Assembly: GCA_015350385.1 (NCBI GenBank)
Contig: WNKI01000001.1
Coordinates: forward strand, 4,845,026-4,909,025
Reading direction: 5' to 3'
DNA: 64,000 nucleotides
Source: Aculops lycopersici
Taxonomy: Eukaryota; Arthropoda; Arachnida; Trombidiformes; Eriophyidae
The notes under the pieces are model-generated. The model was not told the DNA's origin and did no database searches. It worked only from the letters and a program-made list of their open reading frames with translations. Positions 49,860 through 59,945 of this stretch are shown in pieces. Position numbers and translations under genes: made by a program. The first letter of the stretch is position 1; the number at the start of each line of letters is the position of its first letter.

Positions 49860-50700
49860 TCTGCAACCCAATCAACAGTTCTATACACCACAGCAACAAC
49901 AACAACTCCAACAATACCAACAGTCGCAGCAACTACTTCAACAACAACAACACTTTCATGTCCAGCCTGCGACCTCAGTTGGACCCCCTCCACCACCACC
50001 TCCCCCACCACCACCTGTACCGCCGATGCCGTCACCGGCCATTGCTAATAAGCAAAGACCCATGAACGACGTAATGAATCACAGCCAAATCTCCTCTAGC
50101 AGTCTAGGCGACAAGTTTTCCAATGGTGGGCCGCCACCTGTTCCACCACCACCTCCCCCTCCACCAAGACCGCTACCTCCGACTCCATCAATTGGATCTA
50201 AGGCTCGACCGGTTGCTAGCGGCGTTCCAGTATCCAGTGTAGCTCCTCCGCCACCACCTCCGCCACCTCCCCCACCGCCGCCGCCACCGGCTGGGCCGGT
50301 TATGCCGCCAGCAGGTAGTCTCGCGAAACCAAAGAAGGAACCCACAAAGAGCTCACCTGGTCCCGCAGACCTACACGCCAACTTGCTGAAGGAGATAGTT
50401 GGAGGCAGAAGGTTGAATCATGTCGACCCAGTACAGAAAAAGAGCCAACAAACGGCACCAATCAGCAACTCGGATGATCCTAGGACAGCTTTAATGAATC
50501 AAATCAAGGGTGGTGTTAAATTGAAACCAGTCAACTCAAATCAGAGTAAGCCCACCCCTGTTGCTCAATCCAAGCCTGCAATCGGACTTGCAGGGGCTCT
50601 AGCAAAGGCTCTCCAGGAGAGAAAGGAAGCCCTGCAGCCGACTGACGATGAGAGTCAGAGTGACCACGACGACGATGATGACGAGTGGGATGAAGCTTAA
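48919..50700 (+). CDS. WASL: N-WASP / WASP actin nucleation promoter
   Basis: A complete 593-residue single-exon ORF. The protein links Cdc42 signalling to the Arp2/3 complex. The WH1/EVH1 domain lies at about residues 15-145 (LLGKRCYTLATAVVQL, WQQEIYPSFEY, FHTFEAHDCIVGLNFAS). The CRIB/GTPase-binding segment is near residues 257-300 (IGLPTNFQHVTHVGF). A poly-Gln tract (about 304-344) separates it from a Pro-rich region (about 354-464) with long Pro runs for profilin and SH3 partners. Two WH2 motifs follow (ANLLKEIVGG at about 487; TALMNQIKGG at about 523). The tail is acidic and ends in DDDDDEWDEA with the Trp needed for Arp2/3 binding. Two WH2 motifs favour N-WASP over WASP. A poly(A) signal lies at 50722-50727, and RPL26 converges from the right. 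Confidence 0.96.
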
Positions 50701-50721
50701 CCGCGTAAGTCTGAGATATCA

Positions 50722-50727
50722 AATAAA
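50722..50727 (+). terminator. N-WASP polyadenylation signal
   Basis: AATAAA, 22 bp after the stop codon. Confidence 0.6.
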
Positions 50728-50790
50728 CTTATAGTTTTCATCAGTCAATTGTTGATCTTATGATTATTAGTGGCCACCAAATCGGCTCAA

Positions 50791-50796
50791 TTTATT
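50791..50796 (-). terminator. RPL26 polyadenylation signal
   Basis: TTTATT on the + strand, which reads AATAAA on the minus strand, 27 bp beyond the RPL26 stop. The two convergent genes share only about 120 bp. Confidence 0.6.
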
Positions 50797-50822
50797 AACT
50801 CTGCGGTAGTTTATGCATCTAA

Positions 50823-51272
50823 TTATTTGGCCTTCTCGGCGGTGACACTTTCTTCAGTATGCTTGCCCTTCGTCTTGCCTTGCTTCTGTAATCTGCCAGC
50901 GGCCCGTCGCTCGAGGATGTCTTTTCTGTCCTTGTCGAGCTTCATCTTCATGATCACAACATTAGATGGATGTATGCCAACGAAAACTGTGGCACCATTG
51001 GCTTTCTCCCTGGTGATCCTCTCTATGTGCACCACGTACTTCTTTCTGTAAGCTTGAATAACCTTACCGACAGCCTGACCCTTGAAGTGACCGCGAACAA
51101 CCTGAACCTCGTCATCCTTTCGGATTGGCATGCTCCTGACATTGTATTTAGCCCTTAGATCCTTTGACAAAGGTGCTGACATGAATCTCCTACGTTCATG
51201 GGATGGCGCGGTGAAGTAGGCCTTTCGGTTCTTCCTCCTCGACGAGGTTTTGAATTTGTTAAGCTTGACCAT
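50823..51272 (-). CDS. RPL26: 60S ribosomal protein L26 (uL24)
   Basis: A complete 149-residue intronless ORF. It is a large-subunit protein located near the peptide exit tunnel. The N-terminal SSRRKNRKAYFTAPSHERR block is diagnostic. A KOW motif lies at about residues 47-75 (IRKDDEVQVVRGHFKG), followed by IHPSNVVI and KMKLDKDRKDILERR. The length is the usual one for animals (about 145-150). It diverges from the Y-box gene at 52642 and converges with N-WASP. Confidence 0.98.
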   Translation of the reverse strand: MVKLNKFKTSSRRKNRKAYFTAPSHERRRFMSAPLSKDLRAKYNVRSMPIRKDDEVQVVRGHFKGQAVGKVIQAYRKKYVVHIERITREKANGATVFVGIHPSNVVIMKMKLDKDRKDILERRAAGRLQKQGKTKGKHTEESVTAEKAK

Positions 51273-52641
51273 ATTTTTTGTGGTGAGGGTTTGTGTATAA
51301 TAATATACAAGGATAGATTAATAAATCATATACTATATAATAATAATAGTATTTATGAGAATTGTTTTGATGGTTAGAATAATATCAGCGGATTTCTTTG
51401 AAATTCACAAGCTAGTCGTGTGGCGTGGACACATTGGATAGATTCCAAAGGTAGCGTGTGTGTGAATTTGCCTGCAAAGCGCCACACAAATCTAAAATGT
51501 GTGTGTTCTTTCCGGACGGCCATTTGCACTGCCACAGGCGGCAAAAGCATGACTTGGATTTGCGCGCATGCAGCTCGGCGCATGAGTTCAGGATTCAAAT
51601 GCTTTGGCGCCAAATAGGAATTTTGTCAGGGGGCGAAAGAAGTAATAAGAGTTTTTTCCCTGCCAACCGCCGATACTGCTACTGCTGCTACCGCTGCAAA
51701 GGCAATGAGCAGGGAGAACGCGAGCCTTCAGAAAGGGGCGTTGGGGGGAAATTTCAATGTTGGGCCGAAGAAGTGCATTGGATAACAAGAGGAGATGTGG
51801 GGGTCGAACTACAAGAAGCAGCGCTGATTGGTTGTTGCGTTCACTGTGGCCTGATGGTGAATGCGGCTTGGATGTGCCAAGCCGCAATGGGGAAAACACA
51901 CTGTGGTTACATGACGCTGTTTTCGTGCAGTTTTGTTGAGGGGGAAAGAAATAATGTTTTCCGCGACCGCAGCGCTGCCCAAGCGAGGGAAGATTGTTTT
52001 GACTGGGACTGCAGGCCGAAAAGATAGATTTTTTTGATCCAAACTGTACTTCCAAAGAGATTTGTTTTTGCACGATGGGGGGTAGGCATTTTCGTGCTGG
52101 CACGAAGTCGTGCATCGTCTAAATACCCTACTTGTGCTTGCGATTGTCAGCTCCTTCGATTGCTCGCTGCCAATGGCGCAACTTCTTCTTCTGTGGCAGT
52201 GTGCGAACGAGCCGACGAAAAAATTTCGTCCCGGCGAGCAGGGGGATGGCATTTATTCGCCAAGCAAATTTCGCCATTCGCCCACCTTAGCTGCAATTGC
52301 AGTTGCCATTGCTCCTGCTTGTGCCGCAGTGTTTCTGTTAGCGGCCCAAAAGCGCGAGCACAGTAACGGAGATGCTAGTGTGCGCGTTAGGCTACGGCCT
52401 TTGGGCTAGCTTCGCTCTTCTCGTTCTCTAGCCAACCAGCGAATGAGTGGAGTTAAACAGAAAGAGACAGAGAGACGGTTGAAGAGTCAGATTCGGGGAA
52501 CCCAATAGAATTCAGCATCATCTCATCTAGAACTATAATTCATTAAAAAGGCATTAGAAGAGAAAAATATTAAAAAATTTTCTATCCATTAATCCACCAT
52601 TCTAAATCTAAATTAATTCTTGTCATATTCGAACTTCAGTC
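51273..52641. other. Divergent interval between RPL26 and Y-box gene
   Basis: Several overlapping frames are open on both strands at 51458-52252, up to 189 codons, but none shows a domain and their composition changes arbitrarily. I treat it as promoter/5' UTR DNA of RPL26 (left) and the Y-box gene (right). Confidence 0.55.
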
Positions 52642-53736
52642 ATGAGCGAAGTGGTAACATCAAACTCAAATGCCGTCGAGTCGGCGGCGGAGCCCCAAAC
52701 AGTGGTAGCGGCGACCAAGGATAGCGAACAACAATCCGGCAAGCCAGTTGGCGACTCGCCATCGGCTGCCACCGCCCCAAGCTCCACGTCGGACGCCAAG
52801 ACGACAGACGGAGAGAAGGCAACAGTAAACAAAGACACTTCAAACGAAAACGACAACACATCTACTTCACAAAATGATCAGGCAAATGGCACTGAGCAAG
52901 CGGCTAAGCCAGCTAAAAAAATTATTGCATCCAATGTACATGGAACTGTTAAGTGGTTTAATGTTAAAAATGGCTATGGCTTTATAAGTCGTAATGACAA
53001 GGAGAATGAGGATGTTTTTGTCCACCAATCGGCCATAGTCAAGAATAACCCATCAAAAGTGGTGCGAAGCGTTGGCGACGGTGAGGAGGTCCAATTTGAT
53101 ATTGTTGAGGGCGAGAAGGGTCACGAGGCTGCAAATGTAACCGGACCAAGTGGAAACCCAGTTCAGGGTTCTGAGTATGCGGCAGAGAAGATGTTTCGTT
53201 CAAACTCGCGCAGGCGCGACTATTACCCTCAAAGAAGAAGAAGATACAGACGCAATTCAAGAGGTAGAAACCGTGATGGTCAATCTGAGGAAGGAAGTAA
53301 TAATGTGAACGGCCAGGAAGGCGTCGAGGGTGCCGAGGGTTCCGGCCAAGACGGCGGCCAAGATGGTGAGGGCGCCGATGGAAAGTCTAGCGAAAAGAAC
53401 GGCGAGAAGGGCCGACGACCATACAGACGCGGCGGGTATAGACGTGGCTATTATAGAAGGGATAGACGTGGTCCTAGGCAAAACAATTTCAATAACGGCG
53501 AAGAAGGCAACAATGAGAATGCCCAAGGTGACGGCGCTGTCCAGGGCGATGATGGGGGAAACAAGGATGGCAATGATGCTGCTTCAGGAGGTGATGACAA
53601 GCAGCGACGCCGAAGACCCAACAGACGTGGTGGATATGGCCGCGGTTATTACCGACGGGATAGACGTAGCGGTAACAACGATAGGCAACAACCGCAACAA
53701 CAATCACAGGAAGCGCCACAACAACCTCAAGATTAA
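52642..53736 (+). CDS. YBX1: Y-box (cold-shock domain) RNA-binding protein
   Basis: A complete 364-residue intronless ORF. Y-box proteins coat mRNA and regulate translation and stability. The cold-shock domain spans about residues 95-170, with RNP1-like KNGYGFISR and RNP2-like VFVHQSAI, plus VHGTVKWFNVKNG at its start. The N-terminus is Thr/Ser/Ala-rich. The C-terminal half alternates acidic Gly/Asn-rich stretches with Arg/Tyr-rich islands (RRPYRRGGYRRGYYRRDRR and a near copy RRRPNRRGGYGRGYYRRDRR), the charged repeats typical of this family. The symbol marks the vertebrate counterpart; Drosophila's is yps. Confidence 0.95.
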   Translation: MSEVVTSNSNAVESAAEPQTVVAATKDSEQQSGKPVGDSPSAATAPSSTSDAKTTDGEKATVNKDTSNENDNTSTSQNDQANGTEQAAKPAKKIIASNVHGTVKWFNVKNGYGFISRNDKENEDVFVHQSAIVKNNPSKVVRSVGDGEEVQFDIVEGEKGHEAANVTGPSGNPVQGSEYAAEKMFRSNSRRRDYYPQRRRRYRRNSRGRNRDGQSEEGSNNVNGQEGVEGAEGSGQDGGQDGEGADGKSSEKNGEKGRRPYRRGGYRRGYYRRDRRGPRQNNFNNGEEGNNENAQGDGAVQGDDGGNKDGNDAASGGDDKQRRRRPNRRGGYGRGYYRRDRRSGNNDRQQPQQQSQEAPQQPQD

Positions 53737-55200
53737 TAATATAATATTAAGTAAAGAATAATAACACTTTTGAGATTATAGAGAAAGAGTATATATCCTA
53801 ATTAACAACTTGTTGTTGTTGTATGTCGTCGTTCCTAACTTTAACCGCCTCAATCTTAAATCTAGTGGCCTTTGGTCAAAAAACATGGTCTTGATGAGCA
53901 TTCTACTATCACGTGCAGATACTGCTAACTCTTTTGTTTCACTTTAACAACTCGCAATGAATCTACTATGCAGATAGTCTGTGAGCATTCGATTGATTTG
54001 TCAAATGATCAATGACTATTCTTAACTGTTAAATGGATTAAAGTCAGTAACTTTTTGCAGTTCTTTTGGCGCATACTGTTCGCGCCAGTCGCCTAGGCGT
54101 CAGCTCGTGACTCTTACTGACATGCGCGAAAGAGATTATACTAATAAAGCACACCCAACCACCTGACTGGTTTGCCGGTCACAATGAGTTTGCTCTTTTG
54201 ACTTACCGTTCAATGACCTTGAATGCATAATTAGTTTCATTATGTCCCCAGAGGCACCAGTTGATCCTTTGTTATTTAAATTCTTCATGCTAAAAGGATA
54301 AACACACTTATCCACATGGCGCGATCCTCTGATTCAATACCTCAACCCATTAACGACAAAACTTTCCTCCGTCAAAGTGCTCGAGTTTCAAGAGCGCATG
54401 TCCATGAGATAGGTGCCAAGTGAATATTGGTTGTTTTTCCAGAATTAGTTCGTATGTTTCTCAGTTCATACGATATCGAAACCCTAAGATCAATCGCATA
54501 GAGCTCAACTTACGTCATCGATCTTCCACAGGTAGGTGCGTGCATGTGCGCGTTAGGCAGTTTGTACTACATGTTAGATGGGTAGATGTCTGACAGACAG
54601 ATAGGGTTGCAAAGAATCTCTCAGCACACTCTTCCGTCATGTGACACTAGAGACAATAGTAACCTTCAGCATAAATGGTTGTTTTCAACAGGTGAGCCGG
54701 ATAGGTTTCAAGTTTTAGCATTGGTGAATAGCTACAACTATATAGAAAACACACGTCCATCAAGTGCCAGTCAGCACTAACTGTACCAAAACGAAGCCTA
54801 ACCGACAGTTGCAAGGACGATCCAGGTTATTCATTAACTATCTAGCTTAGCTGTCTAAATTGATATTGATTAGTTTGCATGTGGAAGCTAGACTATATTT
54901 GCTAAACATAGGCTCTCTCAGTTGGCTAGACGGAACAATTGCTTGCAATCAGTTAAGGCGAGCTTCGCAATAGTTGGAGGAAAAGGTATAAAAGAATCGC
55001 AGATCAGTAACAACCATCATCATTCTATTTCAGTTTGAGTCGGGTAAACTTGAAGCATTTTTATTGGATCTACCTCAAACATTTGAATTGAGACGTCCAG
55101 TATTGAAGAGAAGATAGCAAGTTAACTCGCAATTCACTATCCACTCACTACCATCACCACCACCACATACACTGCCACTAAACCCTTAACTCAAACCATC
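53737..55200. other. Interval upstream of the astacin gene
   Basis: No gene recognised. It contains the candidate TATA box at 54987 and one CAGGTAG at about 54532. The 3' UTR of the Y-box gene probably occupies the first part. Confidence 0.6.
54987..54994 (+). promoter_or_regulatory. Candidate TATA box of astacin gene
   Basis: TATAAAAG, 214 bp upstream of the ATG. A TCAGTT initiator-like site follows at 55030, 43 bp downstream, a little farther than ideal. Confidence 0.45.
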
Positions 55201-56928
55201 ATGTTACCTCTCAAATTTAGCCATGTTTTGCAATTATCTGTGATAATATGTATGTACATATCAATGATAGACTGCAACCCACTAGTTGAAAACAAGACGA
55301 CGACAACGGTGACTATTCCTGAGGATGGTGAGTTATTCAATAGAGATGAGTCTCTACTTGGTTTATACAACATGTTTGGCGGCGGAAATCCCAAAACGAC
55401 GCCCGATGGTGAGAAAATTGTCGAGGGCGACATGATTTTGCCCAAGAAGGCAAGTGGCTTGGAATCACGTAAAGCGGTTCCAGATCAAAGTGTCTTCTGG
55501 CCAGAGGGTGAGCTCATCTACAGCTTCCACGAATCTATTACACCAAGTGAGAGAGCAGTTATTGAGGCTGCTATGCGCCATTGGAGCCAGCACACATGCA
55601 TCCGCTTCCGGCCTCGAGGCGCTATGGACCAAGTTTGGGTTAGGTTCCGCTCGGACACTCAAGGTTGCTGGTCTCTAGTGGGCCGTCACATTGAGCTTGC
55701 AGGAAGAGGTCAGGACATATCGATTGGCATGGGTTGCGCCAACCTAAATGTTGTCGTCCACGAGATCGGCCACGCGCTTGGCTTCTTCCACGAGCAGAGT
55801 CGATCGGATAGAGATCAATATATTAACATTGTTTGGGAGAATGTGCAAGAGGGATTCGCAACGCAATTCCAGAAGGAGCAGGACTCCAACTATGGAATTC
55901 CATATGATTTGAAATCAACTATGCAGTACCCACAGTGGGCCTTTAGTAAGAAAATCTTTGAGAAGAGTACAATTGTATCTTTGAATCCAGCTTATCAAAG
56001 ATTCTTATCCACTAACTACAACTTGAGTTTTAGAGATAGAATCCTAGCCAACAAGATGTATGGTTGCTCGGCTGCTTGTGGTTCAGGTGGTTGCGACAAT
56101 GGTGGATATATGCGCCCAACAGGTGGTGCCTTAGGAAGCGCGAACCAGTGCTCATGTGATTGTCCACCAAATACAAGTGGACCAAATTGTGAGACTAAAA
56201 CCAGAAGCGAGTATTATGAGGACTTACCATGTGGTGGCATCATTAGGCGCCCAGGGATCATCCAAACTCCAGGCTACCCTCAAAGGAGCCAGCCAGGTAT
56301 GAGTTGTATGTGGGACATCCATGCTCCTGCAGGTACAAGGGTCGCAATTAAGTTTAACGGCTTTGAATTTGCGCCAAGATTCACCAAGCCGGGCACCAGG
56401 GTTATCAACAAGTGTTTCAATGAGACCGTTGAGATAAGACTGAGGAACAGGAACATCTACGATGGCGACCTGTACTGCGGTAATGATATTCCCGCTGGCA
56501 CAATCATGAGATCAGACGGACCGCGTGCAACTATTATAATTACTGCTAGTGAGAAGAATGCTATTGGCAGAGGACTTAGCGCTCAGGTGAAATTTGTACG
56601 CACTAGACCAACTGGTCTTGGAGGAGAGGAGGACGAGGAAGATGTAGAGGAACAAGAGAATGGAACTACTACTTCCACCGAAACTCCCTGGACGACTACA
56701 ATCACCGAGCAACCGGATGATGATTTGATGGGATCAACTGAGAATCCATTTTCAACACCAGGACCAATCTTCACCCTGCCACCACAGCCACCGTTCATCA
56801 ACACTCTGCCACCAATTTTGCCACCCCAGCCACCCCCAAGCATTGTGACCACAAGCAGCTTGTTGGAGGAGTACGAGAAAGAGAGCAGAAAGACTCTTCC
56901 GCCAGTAATTCCATTTTACAGACAGTGA
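55201..56928 (+). CDS. Secreted astacin metalloprotease with EGF and CUB domains
   Basis: A complete 575-residue intronless ORF. A hydrophobic signal peptide (about residues 1-24) precedes a short propeptide whose VEGDM near residue 80 fits the astacin aspartate switch. The M12A catalytic domain follows (about 95-290). It has the zinc motif HEIGHALGFFHEQSRSDRD and the Met-turn STMQYP, where Gln replaces the usual His but the Met and the zinc-liganding Tyr are kept. A Cys-rich EGF-like module (about 295-335) and a CUB domain (about 345-470, CGGIIRRPGIIQTPGYP) come next. The tail is acidic, then Thr/Pro-rich (about 475-575). The order protease-EGF-CUB is common in nematode and arthropod astacins that process matrix or cuticle. 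It is likely extracellular; the specific role is unknown. Confidence 0.95.
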   Translation: MLPLKFSHVLQLSVIICMYISMIDCNPLVENKTTTTVTIPEDGELFNRDESLLGLYNMFGGGNPKTTPDGEKIVEGDMILPKKASGLESRKAVPDQSVFWPEGELIYSFHESITPSERAVIEAAMRHWSQHTCIRFRPRGAMDQVWVRFRSDTQGCWSLVGRHIELAGRGQDISIGMGCANLNVVVHEIGHALGFFHEQSRSDRDQYINIVWENVQEGFATQFQKEQDSNYGIPYDLKSTMQYPQWAFSKKIFEKSTIVSLNPAYQRFLSTNYNLSFRDRILANKMYGCSAACGSGGCDNGGYMRPTGGALGSANQCSCDCPPNTSGPNCETKTRSEYYEDLPCGGIIRRPGIIQTPGYPQRSQPGMSCMWDIHAPAGTRVAIKFNGFEFAPRFTKPGTRVINKCFNETVEIRLRNRNIYDGDLYCGNDIPAGTIMRSDGPRATIIITASEKNAIGRGLSAQVKFVRTRPTGLGGEEDEEDVEEQENGTTTSTETPWTTTITEQPDDDLMGSTENPFSTPGPIFTLPPQPPFINTLPPILPPQPPPSIVTTSSLLEEYEKESRKTLPPVIPFYRQ

Positions 56929-57178
56929 AGTGCCTAAACACAAGTGAAACCTTATGACGATGTAGGCAGGGATAATATAATGTCGTTATTGTTGTTTTCT
57001 ACCTGAACTATTGTGTATCTTTTTATTGTCCTCTTCTCCATCTTGCTATTGTTTCAATGTTGTTGTCGATGTCTCTGCATTTATTTTTACTGGATTCTTG
57101 AGATTAGCGCGATATGCGCAGTCGATGAGACGACAAAATATTTGGATTTTACTGTAACGCAAATAAGGCGTTCCATAA

Positions 57179-57703
57179 TCAGATATCTTTTGCCTGAGCT
57201 TCGGGGGTTTCACTATCCACTTCCATCTTGTCTGGTATACTATTGGCGCAGCACGAGCAACACGAGGAGCACTCGTCCGAAGAAGAGCAACACGAACCAT
57301 CCGACTCCGAGTCTGAAGTTTCGAACTCTGATACATCCGGTGTTGTTAGAACTGGTGGAAGTCTATCAACTCTCATGATGGGGCCCTTAAGTACTGTGTC
57401 GACTGGAAGAAAGTCTAGCTCCTCAGGTGTGTATTCGATGTACCAATCCTGATATTGATGCGGCATGACTGCAACTGGAAAACGGCCAATCTTTTCGGTT
57501 CTGGTAAGAGTTTTGTTCTGTCTACCTAAACCAACTGGATAATTGTGAGTATCTGTTTGCAAATCAGTATAGAATGGTCTCTCTATTCTTCTCTGACGAT
57601 TAATAAATAGGTTATATTCGCTAACCGACTCGATAGCCTTGCGAACTATCTTCTGCTTGTTTGCATCTTTGGTGGTGGCTGAATGCTTTTCCCGTTTCTC
57701 CAT
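57179..57703 (-). CDS. PHF10: PHF10/SAYP-like chromatin protein lacking PHD fingers
   Basis: A complete 174-residue ORF. Residues about 18-105 match the central region of PHF10 (BAF45a, a PBAF chromatin-remodelling subunit). Shared features are the basic helix KIVRKAIESVSEYN, the NRQRRIERPFYTDLQT motif, then RFPVAVMPHQYQDWY and YTPEELDFLPVDTVLKGP. In PHF10 this block lies before the paired PHD fingers and is followed by an acidic Asp/Ser stretch, as here (SDSESDGS). No N-terminal SAY part and no PHD Cys/His pattern is present; the Cys cluster near residue 145 (CCSSSDECSSCCSCC) lacks PHD spacing. The frame ends at a TGA with no obvious splice donor nearby. It shares a 298-bp promoter with RFC1. 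Family call is from remembered alignment, so moderate. Confidence 0.68.
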   Translation of the reverse strand: MEKREKHSATTKDANKQKIVRKAIESVSEYNLFINRQRRIERPFYTDLQTDTHNYPVGLGRQNKTLTRTEKIGRFPVAVMPHQYQDWYIEYTPEELDFLPVDTVLKGPIMRVDRLPPVLTTPDVSEFETSDSESDGSCCSSSDECSSCCSCCANSIPDKMEVDSETPEAQAKDI

Positions 57704-58001
57704 TGTGTTCAGCAGATATTATAATAATAAACTACCTAATGAACAATTATCGACAACCTTTATGTTAAATTAATAACTTTTGATGAGAAGATAAACACTA
57801 TGAAATTATTTTTTTCTCTCTTTGTTTGATGAGCGTCACCAGTGGCTCGAGTGAGGCAAGTCGCCTCAGGGGAATCCTAAGCACGTTGTAAATGGCGCGC
57901 GCAACATTTACTGTCAACAATTACAACTGCTCTTAGTTTATTTATTTTATCGATTTTAACTATTTCATCGATTACATCTTAAACTTGTAATCTACTCCAA
58001 G
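57704..58001. promoter_or_regulatory. Bidirectional promoter of PHF10-like gene and RFC1
   Basis: 298 bp between two divergent start codons. It has stops in every frame, an AT-rich right end with two ATCGATT-type sites, and GGCGCGCGC at about 57894. Room for separate promoters is small. Confidence 0.5.
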
Positions 58002-59945
58002 ATGGCTTTGTGGGTCGAGAAATATAAACCCACCTCTACCAGCGACTTAATTGGTCAATATAAGAATGTGGCACGCGTTAAATCTTGGCTCAAAACATTC
58101 GACCCTTCCAAATCTCGACCCCTATTTATCTACGGGCCACCGGGTATTGGCAAAACTACCGCCGTCCATCTTTGTTGCAAGGAAACTAACTACACAACAA
58201 TAGAATTCAATGCATCAGATCAAAGAAATAAGAATATCATAAAGGATGTAATCAGCACGGTTGCGAGCAATTCAAGACTCAATTTTTTTGGCCGAGCCTC
58301 TGAAACTCGAGATGCCATCATATTGGATGAGGTCGATGGTATGGCGGGCAACGAGGATCGAGGAGGAATTGCACAACTTATTCTGGAACTCAAGCATACC
58401 AAGAAGCCGATGATATTCATCTGCAATGACGGTCAACATCAAAAACTGCGATCTCTTAAGGATAAATGTGAGACTTTAGAATTTAGAAAGCCTGATATGG
58501 AGGGTGTTAGAGCTGTGGTCACAAAAATTGCCAAAAGGGAAGGACTTTCAGTTCAAGATATCAATATCAAGGAGTTGGCTGAATCAACAGACTATGATAT
58601 AAGACAGATAGTGAACTCCTTGTCACTCTTTCGAGATGGAGCTGTTCAACAGATGGTCAAAACAACCCGAATTAATGCTTTCGAAGCTGCGAAGAAAGCT
58701 CTTACTGCATCTAGGCTCACACTTGAGGATAGATTCGACTGTTTCTTTTCAGACTATAGCATAATGTCTTTGTTCATCTTCGAAAACTACATCAAGAATA
58801 GTCCAGCAAAGGGAGATCCACTTGGTGCTGTAGCTAAGGCAGCTCAATCCTTATCTTTGAGTGACTTGGCCGAGAAAGAGATTCGTGCCAACCAACATTG
58901 GTCTCTATTGAACGTTCAAGCTTTATTATCAACAGTTATTCCATCATCACTAGTTGCGTCCCATAATGTTGGTCGAATTGACTTTCCTCAATTCATGGGC
59001 AAGCTATCTAATCTAAACAAACGATCTAGACTAACTCAAGAACTCAACTCTCACATGTGCCTCAGCTTGAGGGGAGGCCTCGACCCGGACTATCTCGACG
59101 TGATGTCGGCTCGTTTAAGTGCACCTTTAATCAAGAAAGAATTGGGTGGAGTCGATGCAGTTTTAGACTTCATGGAAGATTATAGCTTATTGCGCGAAGA
59201 TCTCAACAGTATCATGGAGCTTGCGACATGGTCTTTTAAACCCGATCCCATGTCCAAGGTTGATTCAAAATCAAAAACAGCCCTCACGCTGGCCTACAAG
59301 AAGAGATCTATCATGATGCCTTATTTCGTTGACTCCCAAGTAGCCAAGAAGCGGAAAGTACCCGCTCCGGACAATGAGGATGACGAAGAGGAACCGGAGG
59401 AAGAGGAAGAGGAGGAGGAGGTTATTAAACCCAAAAGAGTTATCAAGAATGATAAGACCAGCCAAAAACCAGCCCCCAAAAAGGTAAGAACCCAATGACA
59501 AGTTTGCAATAAATTGAAACCAAATAGATAACTGAAAACTAATTGACTGAAACATTCTAAATCTTATACAAAACAGACTGCTAAAGATAAGAAGGAGAAA
59601 CCTGCTGTTCAGGTGGTGGATATCGATGATGATGATGATGATGAGGAGCATGTCAAGCCCACGAATGGAAAGACTCGAGGCAGGAAGCCTGCAGCTGCTG
59701 CTAAGACTACTGAGAGTAAGAAGGAAAAGAATGGAAACACCAATGGAAATGGCAAGGCCAAAACAACCACCTCAGCAGCTGAAATAAGTCTTGGTTCCGC
59801 TGGGTCAACTCAAGAGTCATCAAGTGTTCCATCTAAGAATGAACCCAAGAGTGTTTCGACATCCAAGCCGGACAAGAGACCGCCTGAAAATGGAGGCATC
59901 GCCAGGTTCTTTACTACTCAAACTAAGAAACAGAGATCTTCATAA
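58002..59945 (+). CDS. RFC1: Replication factor C large subunit (RFC1), short form
   Basis: Two exons, 58002-59483 and 59577-59945, with a 93-bp GT-AG intron in phase 0, give 616 residues. RFC1 is the large subunit of the clamp loader that places PCNA on DNA. The protein starts directly at the AAA+ module (LWVEKYKPTS), with Walker A GPPGIGKTT at about residue 45, Walker B ILDEVDGMAGNEDRGG at about 108, and the RFC1-specific C-terminal domain ending near residue 425 (ALTLAYKKRS). A long acidic/Lys-rich linker follows, then a C-terminal GGIARFFTT that resembles a PIP box and a basic end. Typical RFC1 (about 950-1150 residues) carries an N-terminal PIP box and BRCT domain, both absent here. The upstream 300 bp offers no exon, being full of stops. 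Confidence 0.92.

Noticed and set aside
51458..52252. Overlapping frames of 189, 175 and 147 codons on both strands upstream of the Y-box gene
   Set aside because: All three overlap each other, none shows a domain, and the region is better explained as divergent promoter and 5' UTR DNA.
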